Shown here: positions 12,114 to 22,858 of the stretch, one piece after another
Position numbering within the stretch: the stretch's first letter is position 1
Layout: each line of letters starts with the position of its first letter
Origin: Antedon mediterranea
Lineage: Eukaryota > Echinodermata > Crinoidea > Comatulida > Antedonidae
Reading direction: 5' to 3'
DNA length: 64,000 bases
Assembly: GCF_964355755.1 (NCBI RefSeq)
Contig: NC_092672.1
Span: forward strand, 4,648,001 to 4,712,000
Translations under genes and position numbers: made by a program
The notes under the pieces: model-generated
Databases searched by the model: none
What the model saw: only the letters and a program-made list of their open reading frames with translations
What the model was told of the DNA's origin: nothing

Positions 12114-12139
12114 CAGGGAAGAGTTAAAACTCTTCCCTG
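12114..12139. repeat. Perfect short palindrome
   Basis: The inverted pair cagggaagagtt / aactcttccctg has almost no loop. A related palindrome (ccaggga..tccctgg followed by TAT) occurs at 18153-18180, so both may be minimal remnants of one fold-back family. Confidence 0.5.
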
Positions 12140-12559
12140 GTATTATATACATAATAGCGTTAATATAAGTGTAGGGCTTTACTATTATCAAATTTTTGTT
12201 TTGTTTTATAGATGCTTTGAGCAATAAACGCTACAGTACATAAAAAAGAACGGCGTTTTATTATTCTGTGTTGTGGTCAAAGGTTTAATTGAACATTATT
12301 TATTGTAACAATCTTGTTAGGGTGACATGACGTTGAACTACGGAAATATTTATTTTATTAACATTACCTGAGTAACATACCTGAGAACAAAGGTGGGAAA
12401 TTAAACTTGGAATGTTGGGTGACTTTGTTTGTTATTTATACTTCAAGCTTTAAAATGGGAAGTTTTTTTTATATAATTTTTTTTAAATGGTGTGTTCAAG
12501 TCATCTTCCTATACTGTTCAGAACCTTATTTTAGTAGTCGCATATGGATGAATTGAATT

Positions 12560-12760
12560 GACCCAGAGGGCCCAGTTACAGTATGATCAGTGGCTGTCAT
12601 AGTAAACCGGGTAACCCCCTACTCGTCTCACAAGATGTAGTAGGTTTTTTAAAGTGCACATGAGCTAGATGTGTACACTAGATCTACGGTTTATAGTCCT
12701 TATCTGAGAAGACTCGTTCTACCACCAGAACCATGGAGTGAGTAAGCAGCATCAAACCCT
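12560..12760 (-). mobile_element. SINE family 1 copy, head truncated
   Basis: On the minus strand it carries the body shared with 44240-44550 and 28440-28800: 'ttctggtggtagaac', 'tctcagataaggac', 'gtgcactttaaa', and 'gtagggggttacccggttta' in order. The tRNA-like head is missing or diverged. Confidence 0.7.
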
Positions 12761-12786
12761 TGCCAACCCTTCTCATTGTGTACAGG

Positions 12787-13075
12787 CCTTTTTTTTGCTT
12801 TAATAATAATATATATTTATTATTACCGTATTATTAAGAACAGTCTGATTGGTAATATAATAAAACTATGGCAATCCAAGAAGAAAATAGATCTTTAAGA
12901 TTTAAATGGGGATTTTTTTTTTAAATCAAATTCTCTTTTTTAACTGCATGTTCACTCATAGAGTACAATACAAGCCCTATTTTTGCTTTATAATAATATA
13001 AATTTATCAATATTTTCAAGAACAGTCTGATTGGTAATATAAAAAACTATGGCAATTCAAGAAGAGAATAAACAC
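12787..13075. repeat. Tandem duplication, about 180 bp period
   Basis: Two diverged copies (about 12787-12895 and 12970-13072) share 'aagaacagtctgattggtaa' and 'ctatggcaat.caagaaga'. Confidence 0.6.
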
Positions 13076-13307
13076 AGACGAACATACTGTCCTAAATTGT
13101 CTACATATCTCATAACTTTGGTGGGGAAAACACATGTTTGATAACGATCATGAATCGTGTGTGTTGTAACATACGGTCACTAATTGCTATAAAGTCAATA
13201 TTATCGTTCCGATACTCTAATATAAATTGCTCATTTAATGACAATACTGGATGTTATATTACTGGATGGATTTATATCATTTTGGAAAAAAACTATATAT
13301 TAGAGAT

Positions 13308-13612
13308 AAGATGAAAAATATTTATACAAGCGAAATTAAAGTTGATAATTTAATAACATAGTTCTATTGTACAGTGTAAGATTATATTAAATATTAAAGC
13401 AAAATTAAAATTAATAATAAATTTAATACTAGCATACATTTTTGTAATGTATAATATACATTATATTAAAAATATAATTTAAACATGAAAAATATTTATA
13501 CAAGCGAAATTAAAGTTGATAATTTAAAAGCGTACTGTTGATATTTTATGAACTGAAGATAATTTAAAAATGAAAAATATTTTGTACTAACCGAAATTAA
13601 AGTTGAAAATTT
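13308..13612. repeat. Three spaced copies of a 42-bp segment
   Basis: The block beginning 'atgaaaaatatttatacaag' and continuing 'cgaaattaaagttgataatt' occurs near 13311 and 13485, and a diverged copy near 13571. It sits just left of the 46-bp satellite. Confidence 0.6.
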
Positions 13613-13673
13613 AAATGCATTTTTTTTTACTGAACTGTAACATTTTTTTAAAGATGATTAGAACATGACCAAT

Positions 13674-14411
13674 TTAGATAATTGCACAAACCAGTAGTGA
13701 TGTTAGTAGTCTATGAGTGTTAGATAATTACACAAACCAGTAGTGGTGTTAGTAGTCTGTGAGTGTTAGATAATTACACAAACCAGTAGTGGTGTTAGTA
13801 GTCTGTGAGTGTTAGATAATTACACAAACCAGTAGTGGTGTTAGTAGTCTGTGAGTGTTAGATAATTGCACAAACCAGTAGTGGTGTTAGTAGTCTGTGA
13901 GTGTTAGATAATTACACAAACCAGTAGTGGTGTTAGTAGTCTGTGAGTGTTAGATAATTACACAAACCAGTAGTGGTGTTAGTAGTCTGTGAGTGTTAGA
14001 TAATTACACAAACCAGTAGTGGTGTTGTCTGTGAGTGTTAGATAATTACACAAACCAGTAGTGGTGTTAGTAGTCTATGAGTGTTAGATAATTACACAAA
14101 CCAGTAGTGGTGTTAGTAGTCTGTGAGTGTTAGATAATTACACAAACCAGTAGTGGTGTTAGTAGTCTATGAGTGTTAGATAATTACACAAACCAGTAGT
14201 GGTGTTAGTAGTCTGTGAGTGTTAGATAATTACACAAACCAGTAGTGGTGTTAGTAGTCTGTGAGTGTTAGATAATTACACAAACCAGTAGTGGTGTTAG
14301 TAGTCTATGAGTGTTAGATAATTACACAAACCAGTAGTGGTGTTAGTAGTCTGTGAGTGCTAGCTAATTACACAAACCAGTAGTGGTGTTAGTAGTCTAT
14401 GAGTGCTAGCT
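13674..14411. repeat. 46-bp satellite, about 16 units
   Basis: Units of 46 bp contain 'taattacacaaaccagtagt' and 'ggtgttagtagtctgtgagt'. Most are nearly identical; one (about 14020) is short by several bases. Variant 'ctatgagt' units alternate with 'ctgtgagt' units in the second half, suggesting duplication of two-unit blocks. Confidence 0.92.
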
Positions 14412-14667
14412 TTATAAACCAACAATAGCCTGTGCTCTCCAGAGGGAGGGCTTTAGATACGAAAGTGAAAAGTTCCTAGAACACTCCTGTATTATAATGG
14501 ACCAATCCGCAACAACGCCCTCATGTGGAAACGTTCTAACGTACCACCGTCATCATTTTCTCATTGTCGGTTTATACAGGTAAAGCTAGGCACGAAATAT
14601 ATAGAAAAATATTTATACTACAAAATTTAAAGATGGTAATTAATGAATACAGTAGAACCTCTCCTTT

Positions 14668-15357
14668 AGGACACCCATATTAAAAGGACACCCCTATTAA
14701 GGGAACACCCCTATTAAGGGGACACCCATATCAAGGGGGACACCCATATCAAGGGGGACACCCATATCAAGGGGGACACCCATATCAAGGGGGACACCCA
14801 TATCAAGGGGGACACCCATATCAAGGGGGACACCCATATCAAGGGGGACACCCATATCAAGGGGGACACCCATATCAAGGGGACACCCATATCAAGGGGA
14901 CACCCCTATCAAGGGGACACCCCTATCAAGGGGACACCCCTATCAAGGGGACACCCCTATCAAGGGGACACCCCTATCAAGGGGACACCCCTATCAAGGG
15001 GACACCCCTATCAAGGGGACACCCCTATCAAGGGGACACCCCTATCAAGGGGACACCCCTATCAAGGGGACACCCCTATCAAGGGGACACCCCTATCAAG
15101 GGGACACCCCTATCAAGGGGACACCCCTATCAAGGGGACACCCCTATCAAGGGGACACCCATAATAAGGGGACACCCCTATTAAGGGGACACCCTATCAA
15201 GGGGACACCCCCATTAAGGGGACACCCATATTAAGGGACACCCATAATAAGGGGACACCCCTATTAAGGGGACACACCTATTAAGGGGACACCCATATTA
15301 AGGGACACCCCTATTAAGGGGACACCCCTATTAAGGAGACACCCCTATTAAGGGGAC
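14668..15357. repeat. 17-bp satellite, about 40 units
   Basis: Units close to aaggggacacccctatc. Three zones are visible: 'gggggacacccatatc' at the left, uniform 'ggggacacccctatc' in the middle, and mixed 'ctatta'/'ataata' units at the right. Confidence 0.92.
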
Positions 15358-15399
15358 AATTTCCAGTGAAATTAATGAGGGAGCATATGTCATCCCCTA

Positions 15400-15536
15400 C
15401 AGTATTCTCTCTATTATGATTGTTGTGCTTGTGATTGCCTTTTTGTGTGGTTTTAAAACGTTTTATGAATCTTTGTATACCACAACGAAATGAATTTCCC
15501 CGGAATTTACGATAATAAAGTTTATTGAATTGAATT
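15400..15536 (+). mobile_element. LINE-type 3' tail
   Basis: It reads like a retrotransposon 3' end: 'cgaaatgaatttccccgg' then 'aataaagtttattgaattga'. It directly follows the 17-bp satellite. Confidence 0.5.
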
Positions 15537-15930
15537 ATATTATAGTTGTTAATTTTGGGAAATTCAAAATAAACGAATAAATTATATTAAGAATACATGT
15601 TTTATAAATTCTTTATATTGCTTTTTAAGTCTGTAATGCCTTTGACCTATATACTGTATGCACTACATTCCTGTAGGCAACCGTTTACTCAAATACCTTA
15701 TAAATATTTATTTATTTTTCAAATCCCTCAATCCTCCAGTTTGGACAAAAAATAAATCACACTGCCTGAATTATAGTATACTACTGTATATTACTAAGCT
15801 AAACCGATATCTAATAAATAAAAATCTAAAAGTATTAGATGTTGTACTTAATATGTAATAATGTATATTGGCTAATTTAGTAAAGTGTAACTAAGCTGCG
15901 GACAGAGCAAACGAGATGTCTCATTATTTA

Positions 15931-16310
15931 AATTCAGCAATAATGTAAGCTCAGAAGATCGAACCCAGGACACATGAATTATAGGTCAATTAATGTCTGT
16001 ATTGCAACAGTATACCACTGTACAAGCTCTCTTGAAGACATGTTTACTTTCTCATGTCTCGAAAAGAAATGATGATGGTGGTTTGTGATGAGGCTTCCAC
16101 TTGAGGGCATAGTTCATGGACTATACCCTTTGTGGAGAGGGGTGTTCAATGAAAATTTCTACTTTTCGAGGTATATCTCGCTCTTCGAGGAGAAGGACTA
16201 TTGTCGGTTTATCCAGGTAAGCTAGGTACGAAATAGACTCAGCAATAATGTAAGCTCAGAAGATCGAACCCAGGACACGTGAATTATAGGTCAATTAATG
16301 TCTGTATTTT
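15931..16310. repeat. Direct repeat of a 70-bp tRNA-like segment
   Basis: The segment with 'cagaagatcgaacccaggac' and 'ggtcaattaatgtctgtatt' occurs at about 15931-16003 and 16239-16310. It contains a B-box-like 'tcgaaccca' and may be SINE-derived. Between them lies 'tgtcggtttatccaggtaag', shared with 2785 and 14567. Confidence 0.55.
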
Positions 16311-16564
16311 CCACTATATACTATAGAGTACAGTAGAATGTACAGTACTGTAAAATAACTTAAGGGACAACTTTAACACAATCCTTGGCACACTCAAAGT
16401 TTATGTATTGTTTTAATGTTGCTAAAATTAATAAAATAAAATAAAATAAAACACCTTTAAGTTTAAACTTAATTTTGTGTCCCTCTAAGTAGGGGTTGGA
16501 TGGTTTAAATTGCCCTTTGTTTGTTTCAAGGAGAAGTGTCCATTTTTAAGTGAGTTGTCCCTTA

Positions 16565-16745
16565 AGCTTGGTTCTCACTAGAATGTAACGCAAGGACGTA
16601 AACGCAACGCAAGCGTTTTAACCAATGACAAGCGAAGTTATAGACAGTTAAAGCAATCACAAGCGAATAAGCCATCGCTTGTGATTGGTCAATTCATTTG
16701 CGTTGCGTTATGTCCTTGCGTTGCGTCGCTAGTGGGAACCACACT
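16565..16745. mobile_element. MITE family 2 copy, TTA target duplication
   Basis: The left end AGCTTGGTTCTCACTAG and the inverse right end ('ctagtgggaaccacact') are flanked by TTA on both sides (16562-16564, 16746-16748). Subterminal 'aacgcaa.ggacgtaa' words are repeated and inverted. Other copies: 23775-23913 and 33607-33805. Confidence 0.8.
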
Positions 16746-16903
16746 TTAGAGCCTTAAACATAATGTAGACACTTTTTTTGTAATGTTTTTGTTTTTTAGT
16801 TCGTGTTGTGTCCGTTGGATATTGTGCTCCGCCAACAGAGCAAACAGAATTTCTATGTTTTTTCTAAAAACAAATGATAATAAATGATACTTGACTTGAA
16901 AAC

Positions 16904-17417
16904 TAGTTTGACAAAAAAAGTGTGATGTACCCAAATATGGTAGTGATAAAACCAAATATGGTAGTGATATAACCAAATATGGTAGTGATATAACCAAATA
17001 TGGTAGTGATATAACCAAATATGGTAGTGATATAACCAAATATGGTAGTGATATAACCAAATATGGTAGTGATATAACCAAATATGGTAGTGATATAACC
17101 GAATATGGTAGTGATATAACCGAATATGGTAGTGATATAACCAAATATGGTAGTGATATAACCAAATATGGTAGTGATATAACCAAATATGGTAGTGATA
17201 TAACCAAATATGGTAGTGATATAACCAAATATGGTAGTGATATAACCAAATATGGTAGTGATATAACCAAATATGGTAGTGATATAACCAAATATGGTAG
17301 TGATATAACCAAATATGGTAGTGATATAACCAAATAAGGTAGTGATATAACCAAATATGGTAGTGATATAACCAAATATGGTAGTGATATAACCAAATAT
17401 GGCAGTGATATGATAGG
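16904..17417. mobile_element. MITE family 1 copy expanded into a 21-bp satellite
   Basis: The left part keeps 'aactagtttgacaaaaaaag' and 'tgtgatgtacccaaatatgg', the inner left end of family 1. Then come about 23 tandem 21-bp units (ccaaatatggtagtgatata plus one base) from about 16929 to 17411. The outer left end and the right end are lost. Units carry an 'ataacc' variant not found in the dispersed copies. Long frames on the minus strand here are only a consequence of the 21-bp period. Confidence 0.85.
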
Positions 17418-18152
17418 GATGTCACAATGAAGGGGTTCTATTGTATTTTAGTACAGAAAATGTTTTCAATTTTGAATTCAATGCGATTACTATATGACAA
17501 TATAAACATGTATTTATTATATTAGCATGTGCATTTTGTAGACCAGGTGTCACTATGTATTGTTTCGGGGGTGTCACAGGAATAACACCAGTGAAAGAAT
17601 TCTAACGGACCACAGCCTCATAATTGAATAACAATTACATTCGGCCTTGAACATTTGTCAGAATAAAGTCATTTTATTGTAATGCAAATGGTAGAGAATT
17701 ACTGCTAATAATACCTCAGATATTACATATCAACATTAATGAATTATTAGATTTATTGTATATTAATTATAATGTATGTATAATTTTTATAATAACTGAT
17801 AATTATTATAGCTAATAACAGTCATGATAGAAAAGAAAACAATAAATTAAAATATAGTAAATAAAGTTTTTGTAAATATTATGGAAAACAATAACGTTTA
17901 TATTTTTTATTTTAGATTATAAAAGAATCCCAATGGAAATAAGCTAATAAGCTTTTTGGGCTATCCTGGAAATCTTTTATAAATGTATGTATGTCAGTAA
18001 TTTATGTTATCAATTTGTATGTATTTTTTATGATGATTTTCCTAATAAATTCAAATCAAATCAATCAATCCAGAAACTCTATCAACGGGGACACCTCAGG
18101 TCCACCAAAGTGTATTCAATAGGTGTACCCTGAATAGGGGTTGGTATTGTAT

Positions 18153-18180
18153 CACCAGGGAGATACATCTCCCTGGTATC
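18153..18180. repeat. Short palindrome
   Basis: The inverted pair ccaggga / tccctgg surrounds 'gatacatc'. See 12114-12139 for a related one. Confidence 0.4.
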
Positions 18181-20279
18181 ACATTACTGTATTAAATAAA
18201 CCATTATACTTTCTTAGTAATGTTTCCACAGGAAAGTGTTTACAGTGTCACAAACAAGATCTAAGTATCATTAAATGTCTAGATATCTATTCCTAATTCT
18301 ATATAACACTCAATATGAAAATGTATGACATAAAATTCCATATTATTTGTTTATATTATCAGTAGTAAGTTTTCAATAAAAACTAAAAATGTATTATTAG
18401 TATTATTACAGTATTTAATAAAATTAAATTATTAATTATGAAAAAAAAAATTAATTTGAATTATCAAATAAGCTAATCTGAACCTGAAATACTAACTACA
18501 AAACAACGCTACTTACATTAAATATCGAATGAACAGAAAAACAGCAAGTCCACAAAAAAAACATTTCCAGTGAAAATTCAGATTTCAGAAAATAAAACCA
18601 TTTTCTAATAATCATAAGAACATTCAGTCACCTCACAGCGAGTTTATACTTAGTCCCTTGCTTGGTACAATATACTATACAGTAAGACTTACTTTATACT
18701 GTAGTATGGAAATGGCTAACAATTATAATGTAGATGTCACATATGCTGGTAACTGGCTGTATAATGTAAAATATTAACATAATTTACAGTACAGCAACTT
18801 TAAATGGAAAGAAAACAAACACATGTTGTTGAAATATTTAAAAAAAATCAGTTTATGAAAAAAAACCACAATTGGGACACTTGACTACTGATGACGTACA
18901 TAAATGTAATCAAAATTCTTTAAAATTGGTTAAAGTTTATAACATAGAAAACAATTGTTGCCATTTATTTTTCATTTGTCACTAAATTTATTGCAAATTT
19001 GTTGGTAAATTAATGTTTGTTGAAATAAATCATTCTTAATGATATTCTTAAGATATCCATATTTGTTATGTAATTTGTAATGATGAGAATGAATGAATAA
19101 ATGAAACCAAAACTCATGAGAAATAAATCTTTGTTCTTGAACCAGATCTACAGGACCACAATGGAAATAAGTTTGCCGTCTCGGTACTTTTTTGTGTTTT
19201 TATCCTATTGATTTTATATCAGAATAAAGAAAAAAAAAAAATACAGTAGGATTTGAACACAAGAATTTGCAACTAGAAAGCAAGTCTAAAACCACCAAGC
19301 TAGATCACCATGGCATCATGAAAATAAATGTATGTTTCAGTTTGTTGCTCCTGAATTTTTACTAACCGTATTTTCATAATAATGATTAATATTAAGTTTC
19401 AGATTATTTAAAACAATCATAGCTACTGTTGTATAGATCGAAAAAGGCAAATTCTCAATGTGTTCTTAAAAAAAAAAAATATTTTACTGTAAATCACATC
19501 CACGTTTATACATGTTTTATTGTTTTTTTCCATTTCATTTCAAACTTACAAAAAGACAAGATAACAGGGAAAAAAAGCAATTTGAGAAAAAAAAAGAAAA
19601 ACCAATATCAATGTGTTCGGTCTCTTTATTTGGAGTCAAACTTATTTTCATTTTTTCCTTCTTATCATCAAATTGTAACAATAATGGTAAATATCATAGG
19701 AAGGAGCTATGTAAATCTAGTTTTATATTTTATAATGGTTAATTTCATACCTTTGAATTTGTAAAGTGCAAAAAAAAACGGATATCAAAGCACTATGAAA
19801 ATGTAGTGAATATTCACGGAAAAGGGTGAAAATTTACAGTCAACCAAACTATAGTATAGTGATACTCCCTCGTTGCTAACCATGATCGAGCTAATGAACC
19901 GCGACCCTAATCTCAATCTTTGTTTTGTTCATTTTGTAGTATAAATTGTCTAAAATACAAATTGCAATAGATGAATAAATGCATTATCAATTGCTAGCTC
20001 CTCATTAGTCATAATGTTTCGTGGTTGACATCTTCGTAATTTGCAGTTACACATGATGTATCGTTATGTATTTTGTGCATTACTGGAATGGATATTGCAA
20101 AAAGGATCTTGGAAAATGATAATGTAGTACTGTAGTATAAAATTGATTGTAATGTGAAGAAATGCCATCTTTGTATTTTCCATGGCAGTATCACTGTTAT
20201 GTATGCAAATTCATTGGAAACTCTACCTGGCCAGTGATAATATACTGGAAATTAAACAGTGAGGAAGATGGGAAAATCT

Positions 20280-20380
20280 GTGAGAATGAGAGAAAAAAAA
20301 AACCACCCTGAGTGAGATTCGAACCCAAAATCTTCTGATGCACACATCCTACAGAATGACCACTGGGACTTTCATGATAT
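20280..20380 (-). mobile_element. SINE-like tRNA-derived repeat, family 2
   Basis: On the minus strand: 'ccagtggtcattctgtagg' (A-box-like), 'ttttgggttcgaatctcact' (B-box), then a tail ending 'tctcacagattttcccatc' as at 11396-11515. The B box is intact here. Confidence 0.6.
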
Positions 20381-20911
20381 AGTTAACAAATTGGATTGGA
20401 TGGTTTACTCTGTTTTACTAGTGTCCTCACACAGGAATGAAATTAACTTTGTTAATTTAGTAGAAAAATAAATTAATGTACTAGTGTAGAGTCTGGTTGT
20501 TGGGGGAGGGGGGGGGGGGTTGTACCACTGTAACTGTTACTACTATAGTATCAGACAGAGACAGACATTCATTTCACTGTTTCGGCATTGTAATGACTGG
20601 AACAAATTACCATATACTATAATATAAATAATCTTAAAACTAATATCTGGAGCAACATTGGAACATGGAAAAAAAAAACAATTAATTTTTTTCCTCCATG
20701 ATTGGAAACACCATTACCATAACTTTGAGACATGTATTAAGGTTGACGAAGAGGGTTTTAATAACGAATATTTTTATCAAATACCCATCCTTGACTTTCG
20801 CTTAATAAAAAGACATCAAAAAAAGTTGGCTACTGTACATTTAGCCAGAATCCACTGTCTTCTCTAGACACTTTAATTAACTTACTATAGAAAAGTAAAA
20901 CAGGAACATAC

Positions 20912-21580
20912 CTGTACTGTAATGTTCTTCAAAGACACTTTAGGTGTTGAGGAAAACGAGGGCACAAAATTTGGGGGCGGTGTTTTATTCGGTGTGGAAG
21001 ACGATAGCTCAACTTGTGCTGCTGCGTTACCATTGTCATCAAAATCATTTGATTCGCCAATAATGTCATCTTCTAAAGCAAGATAACGTGTATAATTATC
21101 GGCCATACGCTTTCCTTTTCCACGTTTTCTATAAGAAGCTTTCATTCGGGCTGCCTTAGCACCGGTTACACCTTCCTCGATTATTGGAGAAAGAGGCGCC
21201 GCAAAAGCTGTAATTGTATTGTTTGTTTGCAAGTAATCCTTTAACACATCATCATTATCAACACAATCGTCATCATTTAAATCTGGTGCAGTTCTTTCTG
21301 GTTCTAAAAGTTCATTGGAATTTAATGGGAATTGCATGGAATTGGAAGTAGGTACATTGGAAGAAATATTTGAGTCATTTAAATCAACTGGTAAAGGCAC
21401 ATTTGTTGTCCTTGTTTTCTTTTCATTTGCTTCCTTTCTGCGACTATCTTTCTTTTCTTTATTCATTAACCGTGTCATGTGCCTCCGCAACTCTTCTTCC
21501 CTGGTTGGTTTTGCGGATCGTCCATTACTGGTTGAGGAGTTCTCTTTTGATGGTTTAATTTCGCCATTTACAGACTCCAT
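20912..21580 (-). CDS. First coding exon of an unidentified disordered/coiled-coil protein
   Basis: From ATG at 21580 the minus strand is open for 223 codons and then meets a good donor (acag|gtatgt; phase 0). The product is hydrophilic and low in order: a basic N-terminal part (REEELRRHMTRLMNKEKKD, about residues 27-45), a Ser/Asn-rich stretch, an acidic block (DLNDDDCVDNDDVL, about 99-112), then a conserved-looking segment with EEGVTGAKAARMKASYRKRG (about 133-152) and NYTRYLALEDDIIGES, and a Pro/Ser/Thr tail (TPNKTPPPNFVPSF). No membrane segment or enzyme motif. An in-frame stop follows if the donor is ignored. The next exon may be 5144-5251, which fits in phase. I do not recognise the family; golgin-like or centrosomal scaffold proteins are possible. 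It is divergent from the ML-domain gene 1.3 kb away. Confidence 0.75.
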
Positions 21581-22400
21581 TGTAAATATTGTGCGAGTAA
21601 AATAATAAAAGATTTAATTTCTTCTTTCTTCCTTCATTCTGTCTTTTTGTTTTAGTAGAAACTCACCTACAGTACTGTAGTACAAGTATCAATCTGTTTC
21701 TACATTCAAAGAAAAAAAATTGTACAAATTTAATTTAAAAAAATGATTTAAGTCTAGCAAATAAAGCTTTAAGCCTTGCTCTGAACCAAAAAACGTTGTT
21801 GTACGTTGTACATTATACAGTAGGCATAGGGCCTAGCCTCTAGGCTAAATAAATAGCAAATTGAATATGTCTTTTTTTACTCTTTCCATTACTTGAAATC
21901 CTTTGAAATATTTAGATTATTACACACATATCATATGTCGAAGCCAGTAGAATCAAACAGTCACACATCGTTACAATATACTGTAGTAGCGTACTAGCCT
22001 AGGCTAAGCTCAACAAGATCAGACGGCATATCGTAGATCGACCACCAGGGTAGACCCCGGTACGACAACAAGGCTAGGCCGGGTACAGTCACTAAGTCTA
22101 CTGGTGACTAATTCGTTAAGAATTTCATTTTTGTTTAAAACTGAAGTAACACTCACCTTTTAACGTAACCAGATACAACATGTTTTTTTTAAATATAGGT
22201 CACAATGTTGACCTGATGATCTGGGATCTTTAAATAGTTATAAAAATCAACAAAGTTAATGATAAATATTTTTAAGGCTACCTCCAAACAACAACCAAAA
22301 TCAACAGATGTGTTTGTTTGCAATATCGCCCTCTATAATAAGAACGAACTCAAAACTATTTTCACACAACATTATAATACACTCACAGCGACTATCATAA
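21581..22400. promoter_or_regulatory. Divergent intergenic region
   Basis: This lies between the start codons of the minus-strand gene (21580) and the ML-domain gene (22859). It holds AGGCCTA-type words ('tagcctaggctaagc', 'caaggctaggccggg') and a GC-richer patch at about 22010-22095. No TATA box can be placed with confidence. Confidence 0.35.
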
Positions 22401-22556
22401 GGCTCTGTCTACACTATCAAACTAAAAAAAATGTGATGTGCCCAAATATGGTAGTGATATGCCCAAATATGGTTAGTGATATGATGTCATCGTGTTCATA
22501 TAATGGGCATATCACATTTTTTTTGTCACATAAAGTTTGATAGTGTAGACAGAGCT
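22401..22556. mobile_element. MITE family 1 copy, TAA target duplication
   Basis: The left end is GGCTCTGTCTACACTATCAA and the right end complete; exact TAA lies on both sides (22398-22400, 22557-22559). It sits 300 bp upstream of the ML-domain gene start, so it lies in or near its promoter. Confidence 0.85.
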
Positions 22557-22858
22557 TAACGCATATTAAAAACAAAGCCATTAAAATTGTTGTTTAACAA
22601 TCCACTTTTACAATCCATATTTCTACAAATTACGTCAGAAATAAACAAAAACCAAACTACACAAATATTAAACTTCACATTATTCATCATTTCAAATTTA
22701 TGCCGAATATTATCAAAGAACTTCAGGCTGAGAATGCAACATCTTGCAATAATGAGTATGTTATCGAGTAGAATCCGCTTAAAGAACTTGATAAACCGAA
22801 CCAAGTTCATACAATGCTTTGAAGCGAAGGTGGTGGACGGCCTACCTTGTATATTATT

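Noticed and set aside
16746-17425. Minus-strand frames of 190 and 216 codons with heptapeptide repeats
   Set aside because: Two overlapping frames over the same 21-bp array; a by-product of the MITE expansion.
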